Positions 9,167 through 17,262 of a DNA stretch of 64,000 nt are shown here, piece by piece (position 1 is the first letter of the stretch; each line of letters starts with the position of its first letter). This DNA is from Pseudooceanicola pacificus (GTDB taxonomy: Bacteria > Pseudomonadota > Alphaproteobacteria > Rhodobacterales > Rhodobacteraceae): the NCBI RefSeq assembly GCF_009789075.1, contig NZ_WNXQ01000004.1, positions 349,681 through 413,680 on the forward strand. The letters are read 5' to 3'. The notes beneath the pieces were generated by a model. The model had not been told where the DNA came from and did no database searches. It was given only the letters and a program-made list of their open reading frames with translations. A program made the position numbers and the translations under genes.

Positions 9167-10117
9167 ATGACCATCAAAGCAACCTTCACCGGCTTCGCCG
9201 CCGCGCTCGCGCTCGCGACGCCCGCACTGGCCGATTACCCCGAACGTACCATCGAGCTGACGATCCCGGCCGGCGCCGGCGGCGGCACCGACACCAGTGC
9301 CCGCAAGCTGGCCCTGCTGCTCGAAGAAAAGCTCGGCACGTCGATCGCCGTTCTGAACGTCAGCGGCGGCGGCGGGTCCGTCGGCGCGTCGCAGTTCATG
9401 CAGGCCGCCCCGGACGGCTATTCGCTCTTCGCCACCTGGAACAGCCCGCTGACCACCGTGCCGCAGGTTCAGGACGTGGCCTATTCGCTGGACAGCTTTA
9501 CGCCGATCGCCTCGACCTCGGAAACGGCCTACACGCTCTGCGTCAAGGCGGACTTCCCCGCAACCACCGGCGAAGAGTTCCTCGCCGAACTGGATGCGAA
9601 CCCGGGCAAGTACACCTATGGCAACGACGGCATCGGCGGCACGATGCAGCTTGCCGCCGAACGCATCTTCCAGGCCAAAGGCATCGAGGCGGTCGCGATC
9701 CCGTTCGGGGGCGCTGGTGAGACGCTGCAGAACTTCCTCGGCGGCCATGTCGACATCTACGGCGGCTCGATCTCGACCGTCCTGCCCTATGTCGAAAGCG
9801 GCGAGGCCAAGTGCCCGCTGGTGACCTCGGCCGCCGACGTCCCCGCGCTGGAAGGCGCATCAGGGCTGGCGGCTCTTGGCCTGGCAGACAAGGAAACGCT
9901 GCTGTGGCGCGCCATTCTCGGCCCCAAGGGCATGGACCCCGCGATCGTTGCGAAACTGGCCGACACCATCGAGGAGGCCGTGAACGATCCGAGCTATGTC
10001 GAATTCCTCGCGACCAAGGGCGAAGTCCCGAACGTGGTCAAGGGTGACGCCCTGGGGGCACGCCTGCATTCCGAGTTCGACGCCCTGGCCGAAGTGTCGA
10101 AGGGCCTGGGTCTCTGA
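9167..10117 (+). CDS. tctC: Tripartite tricarboxylate transporter substrate-binding protein
   Basis: A 316-residue periplasmic binding protein of the TctC/Bug family. It has a Sec signal peptide (about residues 1-22, ending ALA|DYPER), then the family's first-strand and carboxylate-binding loop ITIPAGAGGGTDTSAR-like region near residues 30-45, GNDGIGGT near 160 and GGHVDIYGGS. It delivers a carboxylate to the TctAB membrane unit encoded directly after it. The start has AAAGGGAGAG upstream. Unlike the other binding-protein genes here, it is separated from its tctB by only 3 bases, without a hairpin. Confidence 0.95.
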   Translation: MTIKATFTGFAAALALATPALADYPERTIELTIPAGAGGGTDTSARKLALLLEEKLGTSIAVLNVSGGGGSVGASQFMQAAPDGYSLFATWNSPLTTVPQVQDVAYSLDSFTPIASTSETAYTLCVKADFPATTGEEFLAELDANPGKYTYGNDGIGGTMQLAAERIFQAKGIEAVAIPFGGAGETLQNFLGGHVDIYGGSISTVLPYVESGEAKCPLVTSAADVPALEGASGLAALGLADKETLLWRAILGPKGMDPAIVAKLADTIEEAVNDPSYVEFLATKGEVPNVVKGDALGARLHSEFDALAEVSKGLGL

Positions 10118-10120
10118 GCG

Positions 10121-10570
10121 ATGGAGAAGCGTCAGGATATCGTCACCGGTCTGCTGTTTGCGGGCTTGGGCATCGCCGCGGCCTGGATGGCAACCGGCTA
10201 CAAGGGGGCGAGCGGCATCTATCCGATGACGCTTGGCCTGATCCTGACGCTTCTCGGCGCGCTTGTCGCGCTCAAGGCTGTTCGCTCTGGCCGGAACGAA
10301 ACGCGCGCGCTGGTCGACGCCCCGGCGCAGATGATCACCGCGTCCGTGGTGGCGGCCCTTTACGTGGCGGCGGTGGTGCCCTTCGGCTTCTTCACCGCCT
10401 CGTTCCTCGTGATGCTGGCGATGCCCTTCGCCCTTGGGTTCCGGAAACCGCTCTATGCGCTGATCGTCGCGCTGGCCTTTGTCGCGCTGGTCTACCTGGT
10501 CTTCTCCGTGCTGCTGGAAAAGCCCTTGCCCCGCGAGGCGGTCCTGTCCCTCATGGCGCGGGGGGGCTGA
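10121..10570 (+). CDS. tctB: Tripartite tricarboxylate transporter small membrane subunit
   Basis: A 149-residue protein with four hydrophobic helices (starting DIVTGLLFAGLGIAAAWMA) and no other domain, the expected size for TctB, the small poorly conserved subunit. It lies between tctC (3-base gap) and tctA (1-base gap), which makes the identification secure in spite of low sequence signal. Confidence 0.92.
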   Translation: MEKRQDIVTGLLFAGLGIAAAWMATGYKGASGIYPMTLGLILTLLGALVALKAVRSGRNETRALVDAPAQMITASVVAALYVAAVVPFGFFTASFLVMLAMPFALGFRKPLYALIVALAFVALVYLVFSVLLEKPLPREAVLSLMARGG

Positions 10571-10571
10571 G

Positions 10572-12068
10572 ATGGAGTTCTACACCAACGCCCTGACCAG
10601 CGTTCTGGCGTGGGGGCCGCTCGGCGCCATGATCGGTGCCACGTTGCTCGGCGTGCTGATCGGCGCGCTGCCGGGGCTGAACCCGGTCATGGCCATCGCG
10701 CTTCTTCTGCCGCTGACCTATTCCATGGACCCGCTGATCGCACTGGGGATGGTGGCGGGCATCTACAACGGGTCGATGTACGGCGGCGCCATCCCGGCGA
10801 TCCTGCTGCGCATCCCCGGCACGCCCGCCTCCATCGCGACGACCTTTGACGGCTTCCCGATGGCCGACCGGGGCGAGGCGTCCAAGGCGCTCAAGATCGC
10901 CTGCTGGTCCTCGGCCATCGGCGGCATCGCCAGCGCCATCGCGCTGATGACAATGGGCCCGCTTCTGGCGCGGCTCACGCTGTTCTTCGGTCCGGCGGAA
11001 TACTTCTGGATCGCGATCTTCGGCATGGCCTCGGTAGGGGTCATGGTGGGTTCGGACCCGGTCAAGGGCATCATGGCCGCCGTCCTGGGCCTGCTGATCG
11101 GCACGATGGGCATCGACAACCTGTCCGGACAGGCGCGGTTCACCTTCGGCCAGACCTGGCTTCTGGGCGGGCTCGACCTCGTGGTGGTTCTGGTCGGGCT
11201 TTACGCTCTGCCGCCGGTGCTGCAGCTGGCCGAAAAGCGCGACCTGGTCGGCCTGTCGTCGGGACAGCTGAAACTGAAGAGTGCACCCTTTGAAAAGGGT
11301 GAGATCCGCGGGCTGATCCCCACGTGGCTGCGGTCCTCGGGCATCGGGATCCTTGTCGGCATCCTGCCCGGCGCGGGCGGCAACATCGCCGCCTTCCTCA
11401 GCTACAATGCCGCCAGGAACGCGTCGGACGATCCCGCGAGTTTCGGAAAGGGCAATCCTCAGGGGGTCGCCGCCGCCGAATGCGGCAATAACGCGGACAA
11501 TGCCGCATCGATGATCCCGGCCCTGTCGCTGGGCATTCCGGGCAACGTTGTCGCGGCGCTTGTCCTCAGCGCATTGACCATCCACGGGCTGCAACCCGGC
11601 CCGCAGCTGTTCCACCAGAACCCCATTCTCGTCGGCGGCTTCATGATGGAGATGCTGATCACCTCGGTCCTGATCTTCGCCCTCGGCGGCATGGTTGCCA
11701 CCCGGGTCTTTGCCCAGTTCCAGCGGCTGCCCGGCGTGTTGCTGGTGCCCTCGATCCTGATCCTGATGTGCGTGGGCGTCTACGTCATCAACGGCCGCAT
11801 GGTCGATCTGTGGGTCATGCTGGCGGCGGGGCTGGCGGGGTATTTCCTGGAAAAGGTCAACGTGCCGCTGGCGCCGGTCATCCTGGGCATGATCCTTGGC
11901 CCCATGGCCGAACAGAGCGTGCGCCGGGCCTTGCTGATCAGCCGGGGCGACGCCACAGAGCTTTTGACGCGCCCGTTGTCGGCTGCGCTGGCGGTCATGA
12001 CGCTTCTGGTGATCCTCTGGCCGATTGCAAAATCGCTGCAGCGGCGGCGCAAGGCGAAACCGGTCTGA
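10572..12068 (+). CDS. tctA: Tripartite tricarboxylate transporter large permease
   Basis: A 498-residue membrane protein with about 11-12 helices. Both internal repeats carry the family's signature loops: LIGALPGLNPVMAIALLLP near residue 30 and GILPGAGGNIAAFLSY near 260, with YGGAIPAILLRIPGTPAS near 75. It forms the channel of the cation-coupled carboxylate importer. The start ATG lies 1 base after the tctB stop. It is the last gene of the gntR-tctCBA operon and converges on the AbrB-like gene. Confidence 0.96.
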   Translation: MEFYTNALTSVLAWGPLGAMIGATLLGVLIGALPGLNPVMAIALLLPLTYSMDPLIALGMVAGIYNGSMYGGAIPAILLRIPGTPASIATTFDGFPMADRGEASKALKIACWSSAIGGIASAIALMTMGPLLARLTLFFGPAEYFWIAIFGMASVGVMVGSDPVKGIMAAVLGLLIGTMGIDNLSGQARFTFGQTWLLGGLDLVVVLVGLYALPPVLQLAEKRDLVGLSSGQLKLKSAPFEKGEIRGLIPTWLRSSGIGILVGILPGAGGNIAAFLSYNAARNASDDPASFGKGNPQGVAAAECGNNADNAASMIPALSLGIPGNVVAALVLSALTIHGLQPGPQLFHQNPILVGGFMMEMLITSVLIFALGGMVATRVFAQFQRLPGVLLVPSILILMCVGVYVINGRMVDLWVMLAAGLAGYFLEKVNVPLAPVILGMILGPMAEQSVRRALLISRGDATELLTRPLSAALAVMTLLVILWPIAKSLQRRRKAKPV

Positions 12069-12091
12069 GCCGCGCCGTTCATGCAGGGATG

Positions 12092-12115
12092 CCTTGCGGT
12101 CCGCGAGCCGCAAGG
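12092..12115. terminator. Hairpin after the first tctA
   Basis: Perfect 8-bp stem CCTTGCGG / CCGCAAGG with an 8-base loop, 24 bases after the tctA stop and between convergent genes. It is not followed by a T-run. Confidence 0.5.
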
Positions 12116-12312
12116 GGCCCGATGAGGCGTCCGTGAAGGACCGGCTGACAAGCGTTGTCAGGATCGGAAAGCACGGTGCACGGCACGGATGTCACCGGCC
12201 ATGAAACGCGGTGACGGAGGTTGCGTTCTGCCAGGGTGTGCCAGGGCACGGAGCCCGCTGGCATCCCGCCCGCCGGTCCGTCCGCCGTGGGCCCTCGGCC
12301 CCGGCCGCGCGT

Positions 12313-13329
12313 TTACCTGCGACGCCTGAACAGCAGCGGGACCAGAATGACCAGAAGAACGATCCGGGCAAAGTGGTGGATGGCGACAAATGCCGGGTCA
12401 TACCCGAGCGCAAGGCCGATGGCCGCCATCGCCTCGACCCCGCCGGGCGCATAGGCGATCCAGATCTGGCCCCAGGGCAGCCCCGTCAGCACCGCCGTCA
12501 ACGATGCGAAAGCCAGCGACATGGCGACCGTCGTGCCGATCAGCATGGCCCCCGCACGCGCCATCGCAAGCAAGGCGCGCGGCGAGATCGCGGTCAGCCG
12601 CGTGCCGACGGCGGTGCCGGTGACCACAAAGGCCGCGAAGATCACCCAGCCGGGCGCCGGGCCCTGCGCCAGCCCGGTGACATGGGCCGACGCACTCAGG
12701 ATCATGCCGATCAGCAGGCAGGCGGCGGGCAGGTTCCGGCGCGCGGCGGGAATGCCGATGCCCAGCGTGGCCCCCGCAAGCGCGACCAGCGGAACCGTCC
12801 CCATCGGTGCAGGAGCGGACAGCAGGCCCGGCTGCGCATCCAGCGCGGAGGCGATCGGCGGCACGACGGCCACCAGCACGAGCAGGCGCATGACCTGCAG
12901 GATGGTGATCGCCGTGACGTCGCCGCGTCCCTCCAGCGCGATGGCGATTGCGTTCGACATGGTGCCGGGCGAACTGGCCAGCAGGGCGGTTTCGGCGTCC
13001 ATGCCGAAGACCCGGCGCAACAGGGCGGCGCCGCAGAGCAATGTTGCCACCAGCGACAGGGCCAGCACAAGCAGACTGACCGACCAGGATCCGATCTGCT
13101 GCAGCGCATCGGCCTGTACCCCCGCGCCCAGCGATATGCCGATGACCGCAAAGGCCACGTCGCGCAGGCGTTGCGGGATCGCCATCGCGACGCCGCAGGT
13201 CGCCGCAACGGCCACGGCGATACTGGACCCGATCAACCCCGCGGCGGGCAAACCGGCAAGGGCGGCGCACACGGCGCCGCCCGTTCCGATCAGTCCTGCG
13301 GTCAACGTCTTCTTGACCTCAGGGGTCAT
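12313..13329 (-). CDS. AbrB-family membrane protein (duplicated transporter-like)
   Basis: A 338-residue, almost entirely hydrophobic protein with about 9-10 helices and an internal duplication: SLGAGVQADALQQIGSW with SSPGTMSNAIAIALEG in the first half, and APGGVEAMAAIGLALGYD with VAIHHFARIVLL in the second. It matches the membrane AbrB family (often misnamed a transcriptional regulator or ammonia monooxygenase), which is unrelated to the DNA-binding AbrB protein. Function is not established; members often sit beside TTT genes, as here, directly downstream of tctA on the same strand (57-base gap). A role in efflux or uptake of a related acid is possible. Confidence 0.82.
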   Translation of the reverse strand: MTPEVKKTLTAGLIGTGGAVCAALAGLPAAGLIGSSIAVAVAATCGVAMAIPQRLRDVAFAVIGISLGAGVQADALQQIGSWSVSLLVLALSLVATLLCGAALLRRVFGMDAETALLASSPGTMSNAIAIALEGRGDVTAITILQVMRLLVLVAVVPPIASALDAQPGLLSAPAPMGTVPLVALAGATLGIGIPAARRNLPAACLLIGMILSASAHVTGLAQGPAPGWVIFAAFVVTGTAVGTRLTAISPRALLAMARAGAMLIGTTVAMSLAFASLTAVLTGLPWGQIWIAYAPGGVEAMAAIGLALGYDPAFVAIHHFARIVLLVILVPLLFRRRR

Positions 13330-13386
13330 CTGTCAGCTTTCGCATGTTGTTCCGGACCGGCCCGCGCGCGGCGGGCCGGCGCAGGC

Positions 13387-14901
13387 TCAGATATCGGCTT
13401 CGGCCATCTTGCGCGCGCGGCGGCCCATCCAGACCGGCACGGCGACGACCAGAAGTGCAAGCGCGTAGAGCAGCAGGCTTTTCCAGTTGTCCACCAGGAT
13501 CATCCAGTCGCCGCCAGAAATGGACAGCGCGCGGCGCAGGTTGTTCTCGAACAGACCGCCCAGCACGAAGCCGAGGATGACGGGCGCGAGCGAGAAGTCG
13601 AGCTTGCGCAGGAACCACCCGAAGATGCCGAGCCAGGTGATCATGAACAGATCGAACGGGTTGCCGACGATGGAGTAGATGCCGACGAAGGCCAGGATCG
13701 CGATCAGCGGCGTCAGGTAGTGCTGCGGGATCGTCAGCATCCGGGCGAAAAGCCCCACCAGCGGCAGGTTGATGATCAGCAGGGCGACGTTGCCGATATA
13801 CATCGAGGCGATCAGACCCCAGGCGATTTCGGGCCGTTGGGCGAACATCAGCGGGCCGGGCTGGATGTTGAACATCAGCAAGGCGCCCAGCAGGATCGCG
13901 GTGGTGCCCGAACCGGGAATGCCCAGCGTCAGCATCGGCACCATCGCACCGCCCGCGGCCGCGTTGTTGGCCGCTTCCGGGGCGGCAAGGCCGCGCACGT
14001 CACCGGTGCCAAAGGTCTTCTGCCCCTCCGCACCCGCCATCCGCTTTTCCGTGCCATAGGCCACGGCCGAGGCGACCGACGCGCCGGTGCCGGGCAGGAC
14101 GCCGATGAAGAACCCGATCAGCGAACAGCGCAGGATCGTCCATTTGGTCCTGGCCAGATCCGCCCAGCGGACAAAGCTCTTGTCCACCGGCAGGGTCTTG
14201 AGCTTGCCGCTGACCTGCTGTTCGACCAGGTGCAGCAGTTCCGCCATGCCGAACAGGCCGACAACCACGATCAGGAAATCTATCCCGGCCAGGATGTCGG
14301 GCAGACCGAAGGTGTAGCGCGCCACACCGGTGTTGCTGTCGATGCCGATGGTGGCCAGCATCAGGCCGATCAGCGCGCCCAGCAGGGTCTTGACCGTGCT
14401 CTTGCCGACCAGCGAGGCGAGCGAGGCAAAGGCGAAGACCATCAGGGCGACGTAGTTGGCGGGCGAAAAGGTCACGGCGAACTGCGCCAGCAGCGGGCCG
14501 AACAGCGACATCAGCACCACGGCGATGGTGCCACCGACAAAGCTTGCGACCGCCGACAGGGACAGGGCGCGCCCGGCCTCGCCCTTCAGGGCCATCGGGT
14601 GGCCGTCCAGCGTGGTCATGACGGCGCCGGAATCCCCCGGCACGTTCAGCAGGATCGACGAGATCCGCCCGCCGTATTCCGCACCGTAGTAGATGCCCGC
14701 CAGCAGGATCAGCGCGCTTTCGGGCGGAAAGCCCAGGCCATAGGCAATCGGCAGCAGGATCGCCACGCCGTTGATCGGGCCAAGCCCCGGCAAGGCGCCG
14801 ATGAGAGTGCCGGCAAAACAGCCCAGCAGGACCAGCATCAGGTTGAAGGGCATGAGCGCGACACCGAAACCGGTCGCCAGCCCCGAAAGGACGTCGCCCA
14901 T
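13387..14901 (-). CDS. tctA: Tripartite tricarboxylate transporter large permease (second system)
   Basis: A 504-residue membrane protein with the two TctA signature loops LIGALPGLGPINGVAILLP (about residues 35-53) and GVLPGTGASVASAVAYG (about 260-276), and the family segment GRISSILLNVPGDSGAVMT. Its start overlaps the tctB stop by one base (TGATG), so translation is coupled. It diverges clearly from the tctA at 10572, so the two systems probably carry different acids. The AbrB-like gene follows and is probably part of the same transcript. Confidence 0.96.
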   Translation of the reverse strand: MGDVLSGLATGFGVALMPFNLMLVLLGCFAGTLIGALPGLGPINGVAILLPIAYGLGFPPESALILLAGIYYGAEYGGRISSILLNVPGDSGAVMTTLDGHPMALKGEAGRALSLSAVASFVGGTIAVVLMSLFGPLLAQFAVTFSPANYVALMVFAFASLASLVGKSTVKTLLGALIGLMLATIGIDSNTGVARYTFGLPDILAGIDFLIVVVGLFGMAELLHLVEQQVSGKLKTLPVDKSFVRWADLARTKWTILRCSLIGFFIGVLPGTGASVASAVAYGTEKRMAGAEGQKTFGTGDVRGLAAPEAANNAAAGGAMVPMLTLGIPGSGTTAILLGALLMFNIQPGPLMFAQRPEIAWGLIASMYIGNVALLIINLPLVGLFARMLTIPQHYLTPLIAILAFVGIYSIVGNPFDLFMITWLGIFGWFLRKLDFSLAPVILGFVLGGLFENNLRRALSISGGDWMILVDNWKSLLLYALALLVVAVPVWMGRRARKMAEADI

Positions 14902-15365
14902 CAGATCGTTCCTTCAGAAAGAGAATAGGCCTGCGCCAGCAGATCGGCGTCGGGCAGGTTCAGGTCGAGGATCTCGACGCAGAGCAGCCAGCCGAGCACA
15001 CCGGCACCCAGGCCGAACAGCCCGGCCCTGATCCAGGCCGCGCCCAGCATCCGCGCCACGATCGTGCCGAACAGGATGGTGGACAGGATGAAGCCGAGCG
15101 GCTCGTAGAGCTCTGCATAGGCGAAGAGCAGCACGACCATTGTGCCCAGGCGGAACCACGTCCGGCCCGCGACGTTCAGGTGCTCGACATCCGGCTTCCA
15201 CAGCACGCCGAGGATGCACAGCACCGCGACGACAGAAAGGATCTGCGGCCAGCTTTCCGGGCCGAGGGGGTCGTATTGGAACGGGGCCTTGATGATGGTG
15301 AACGCGATGAACCCGTAGGCCAGCGTCACCAGAAGCAGAAGGCCGGCAAAAATCCGGTCAGCCAT
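14901..15365 (-). CDS. tctB: Tripartite tricarboxylate transporter small membrane subunit (second system)
   Basis: A 154-residue protein with four predicted membrane helices (FAGLLLLVTLAYGFIAFTI at the start). Size and position between tctC and tctA identify it as TctB. It is separated from tctC by 69 bases that hold a strong hairpin, while it overlaps tctA by one base. Confidence 0.92.
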   Translation of the reverse strand: MADRIFAGLLLLVTLAYGFIAFTIIKAPFQYDPLGPESWPQILSVVAVLCILGVLWKPDVEHLNVAGRTWFRLGTMVVLLFAYAELYEPLGFILSTILFGTIVARMLGAAWIRAGLFGLGAGVLGWLLCVEILDLNLPDADLLAQAYSLSEGTI

Positions 15366-15392
15366 GGCAGCACCTCTGAGCAGGAAATGGAA

Positions 15393-15427
15393 AAGGGACG
15401 GCGCCCCGCGACGGGGTGCCGTCCCTT
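15393..15427 (-). terminator. Hairpin with T-run between tctC and tctB
   Basis: A 16-bp stem (15393-15408 with 15412-15427, one mismatch) and a 3-base loop. On the minus strand it is followed by CCCTTTTCC. It starts 8 bases after the tctC stop. It looks like a partial terminator or 3'-end stabiliser that lets the binding protein be made in excess over the membrane subunits. Confidence 0.75.
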
Positions 15428-15434
15428 GGCGCGG

Positions 15435-16409
15435 TTACTTCTGGATCAGACCGGCTTCGGTCGCGATCTCGCGCAGGGTCGCCATGTTGGCATCGACCCG
15501 CGCCTTCAGCTCGTCACCGGCCAGGTTCAGCGGCAGCAGGCCCTTTTCGGTCTGCACCTGCTCCCATTCCGGGGTGGCATAGGCGGCTTTGAAGGCATCG
15601 ACCCAGGTCTGGTAGTCAGCGTCCGACACGTCCTTGCCCATGTAGAAGCCGCGCATGATCGTCCATTCGACGTCAAAGCCCTGCTCCTTCGCGGTCGGGA
15701 CCTCGGCAAAGGCACCACCCAGGCGCTCGTCCGCCATCACGGCCAGCACGCGCATGTCGCCCGCTTCCATGTGCGACGCCATTTCGCCGACGTCACCGGT
15801 GTAGACTTCGATCGACCCGCCCAGAAGGGCTGCGATGGCATCGCCGCCGCCGTCGAAGGCGACGTAGCGCATCTTCATCGGCGACGCGCCGGTTTCACGG
15901 ACCAGCAGCGCGGCCTTCATCCAGTCCTGCGACCCGACGGAGCCACCGGCGCCCACGACAACGCTGGACGGATCCGCGGCCAGATCGGCCATCAGTTGTT
16001 CGAGCGAGGTGTACTTGCTGTCGGCCTTCACGACGACCGCGCCGAAATCCGCACCGGCGGTGCCGACAAAACGCACGTCGTTCTCGGTGAATGCACCGTA
16101 TTTGCCGGTTGCGATGTTCAACAGCGAGCCGGTCGAGAAGGCAACGATGGCATTGGCGTCGTCGGTGCGGGTCGTGTTGAACAGGTTAAAGGCCACGGCG
16201 CCGATGCCACCGGGCATGAAGGTCACCTGCATCGGCGCGCCGAACTGCGCGGCAAGGCCGGTCTGCGCGACACGGCAGGTCAGGTCGAAACCGCCGCCGG
16301 GCTGGGCCGGTGCGACACATTCGGGGCTGTCGACTTCGGCGGCGGCAAAGGTCGGCAGGGTCAGGCTGGCGGCCATCAGTGCGGCGGCGCAGAAACGGTT
16401 CAGGGTCAT
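15435..16409 (-). CDS. tctC: Tripartite tricarboxylate transporter substrate-binding protein (second system)
   Basis: A 324-residue exported protein. The signal peptide covers about residues 1-24 (AALMAASLTLPTFAAAE). It has the TctC loops APAQPGGGFDLTCRVA near residue 33, VTFMPGGIGAVAFN near 60 and VGAGGSVGSQDW near 150. Two cysteines (in ECVAP and LTCRV) could form a disulphide, as in other proteins of this branch. ATG 16409 follows GGGAGGAG; a longer frame from 16460 has no such site. It is divergent from the tctDE two-component genes (181-bp gap), which probably control it. Confidence 0.94.
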   Translation of the reverse strand: MTLNRFCAAALMAASLTLPTFAAAEVDSPECVAPAQPGGGFDLTCRVAQTGLAAQFGAPMQVTFMPGGIGAVAFNLFNTTRTDDANAIVAFSTGSLLNIATGKYGAFTENDVRFVGTAGADFGAVVVKADSKYTSLEQLMADLAADPSSVVVGAGGSVGSQDWMKAALLVRETGASPMKMRYVAFDGGGDAIAALLGGSIEVYTGDVGEMASHMEAGDMRVLAVMADERLGGAFAEVPTAKEQGFDVEWTIMRGFYMGKDVSDADYQTWVDAFKAAYATPEWEQVQTEKGLLPLNLAGDELKARVDANMATLREIATEAGLIQK

Positions 16410-16525
16410 TGGGGGCTCCTCCCATTGAGACGTGTGTGACGGGACGACGGGCGCCCCCAACCGTCTCTTAACCTGTCAGCCTGTCGCCTTGCTGTGGCCT
16501 GGCTTTCGCGATCCTGACCTATCCC

Positions 16526-16541
16526 TGTCACCAAGCTGACA
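16526..16541. promoter_or_regulatory. Candidate TctD-binding dyad
   Basis: TGTCA-N6-TGACA in the 181-bp divergent tctC/tctD promoter region. More CTGTC repeats lie at about 16474-16490. This is a plausible but unproven response-regulator target. Confidence 0.35.
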
Positions 16542-16590
16542 AGCTCTGGCATGGCTATGCCCGGTCTTCGTAAGCCTGTAGATTGCCGTC

Positions 16591-17262
16591 ATGCGGATGC
16601 TTTTGGTGGAAGATAACGACGACCTTGCCGAGACGATCATTGATCGCCTGCGGTCCGAAGGCCATTCCATCGACCGCGAGTCGAACGGCGATCAGGCCAA
16701 CAGCCTGCTGCGTCATGCCCAATTCGATATCGTCCTGCTCGACATCAACCTGCCCGGGCGCAGCGGGTACGAGGTGCTGCGTTCCATGCGCGCCCGCGAC
16801 GACCAGACTCCGGTCATCATCCTGACCGCGCGCAGCCAGATCGACGACCGCGTGTCGGGTCTGGACGCGGGTGCCGACGACTACATGGTCAAGCCTGTGG
16901 ATTTCCGCGAACTCTCGGCCCGCTGCCGCGTGCTGGCCCGGCGCAAGGCCGGAAACGCGAGCAATGTCTTCACTGCGGGCGATCTTGTCTTTGACCGGGG
17001 TGCGAAACGGGCGACCGTCCGGGGGCAGGACGCGGAATTGCGCGCCCGCGAGATCCAGTTGCTGGAAATCCTGATCGGAAACCTTGGCCGGATGCTGACC
17101 AAGGAGGAAGTCGCGGACAAGCTTTACAGCTTTGACGAGGCGCCCAGCCTCAATGCCGTCGAACAGATCGTGGCGCGGCTGCGCAAGAAGCTGGAAGGCA
17201 CGCCGCTGGTGGTCAAGACGGCACGCGGGCTGGGATACATGGCCTATGTCGCCGAAGAGTGA
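16591..17262 (+). CDS. tctD: Response regulator, OmpR family
   Basis: A 223-residue two-domain regulator. The receiver domain covers residues 1-120, with acidic pocket EDND (7-10), phospho-acceptor Asp51 in LLDINLPG, Thr in ILTAR and Lys in MVKPVD. A winged-helix DNA-binding domain (about 130-220) ends with VEQIVARLRKKLEG and VKTARGLGYMA. It forms a pair with the histidine kinase gene that overlaps its 3' end by 17 bases. Divergence from tctCBA and the family's known role indicate activation of the carboxylate transporter in response to an external acid. Confidence 0.93.
   Translation: MRMLLVEDNDDLAETIIDRLRSEGHSIDRESNGDQANSLLRHAQFDIVLLDINLPGRSGYEVLRSMRARDDQTPVIILTARSQIDDRVSGLDAGADDYMVKPVDFRELSARCRVLARRKAGNASNVFTAGDLVFDRGAKRATVRGQDAELRAREIQLLEILIGNLGRMLTKEEVADKLYSFDEAPSLNAVEQIVARLRKKLEGTPLVVKTARGLGYMAYVAEE

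Noticed and set aside
12211..14928. Very long open frame on the plus strand (905 codons) opposite the AbrB-like and tctA genes
   Set aside because: It is antisense to two well-supported membrane-protein genes, is rich in Arg/Gln/Asp/His as expected for the reverse of hydrophobic codons in GC-rich DNA, and has no family motif.
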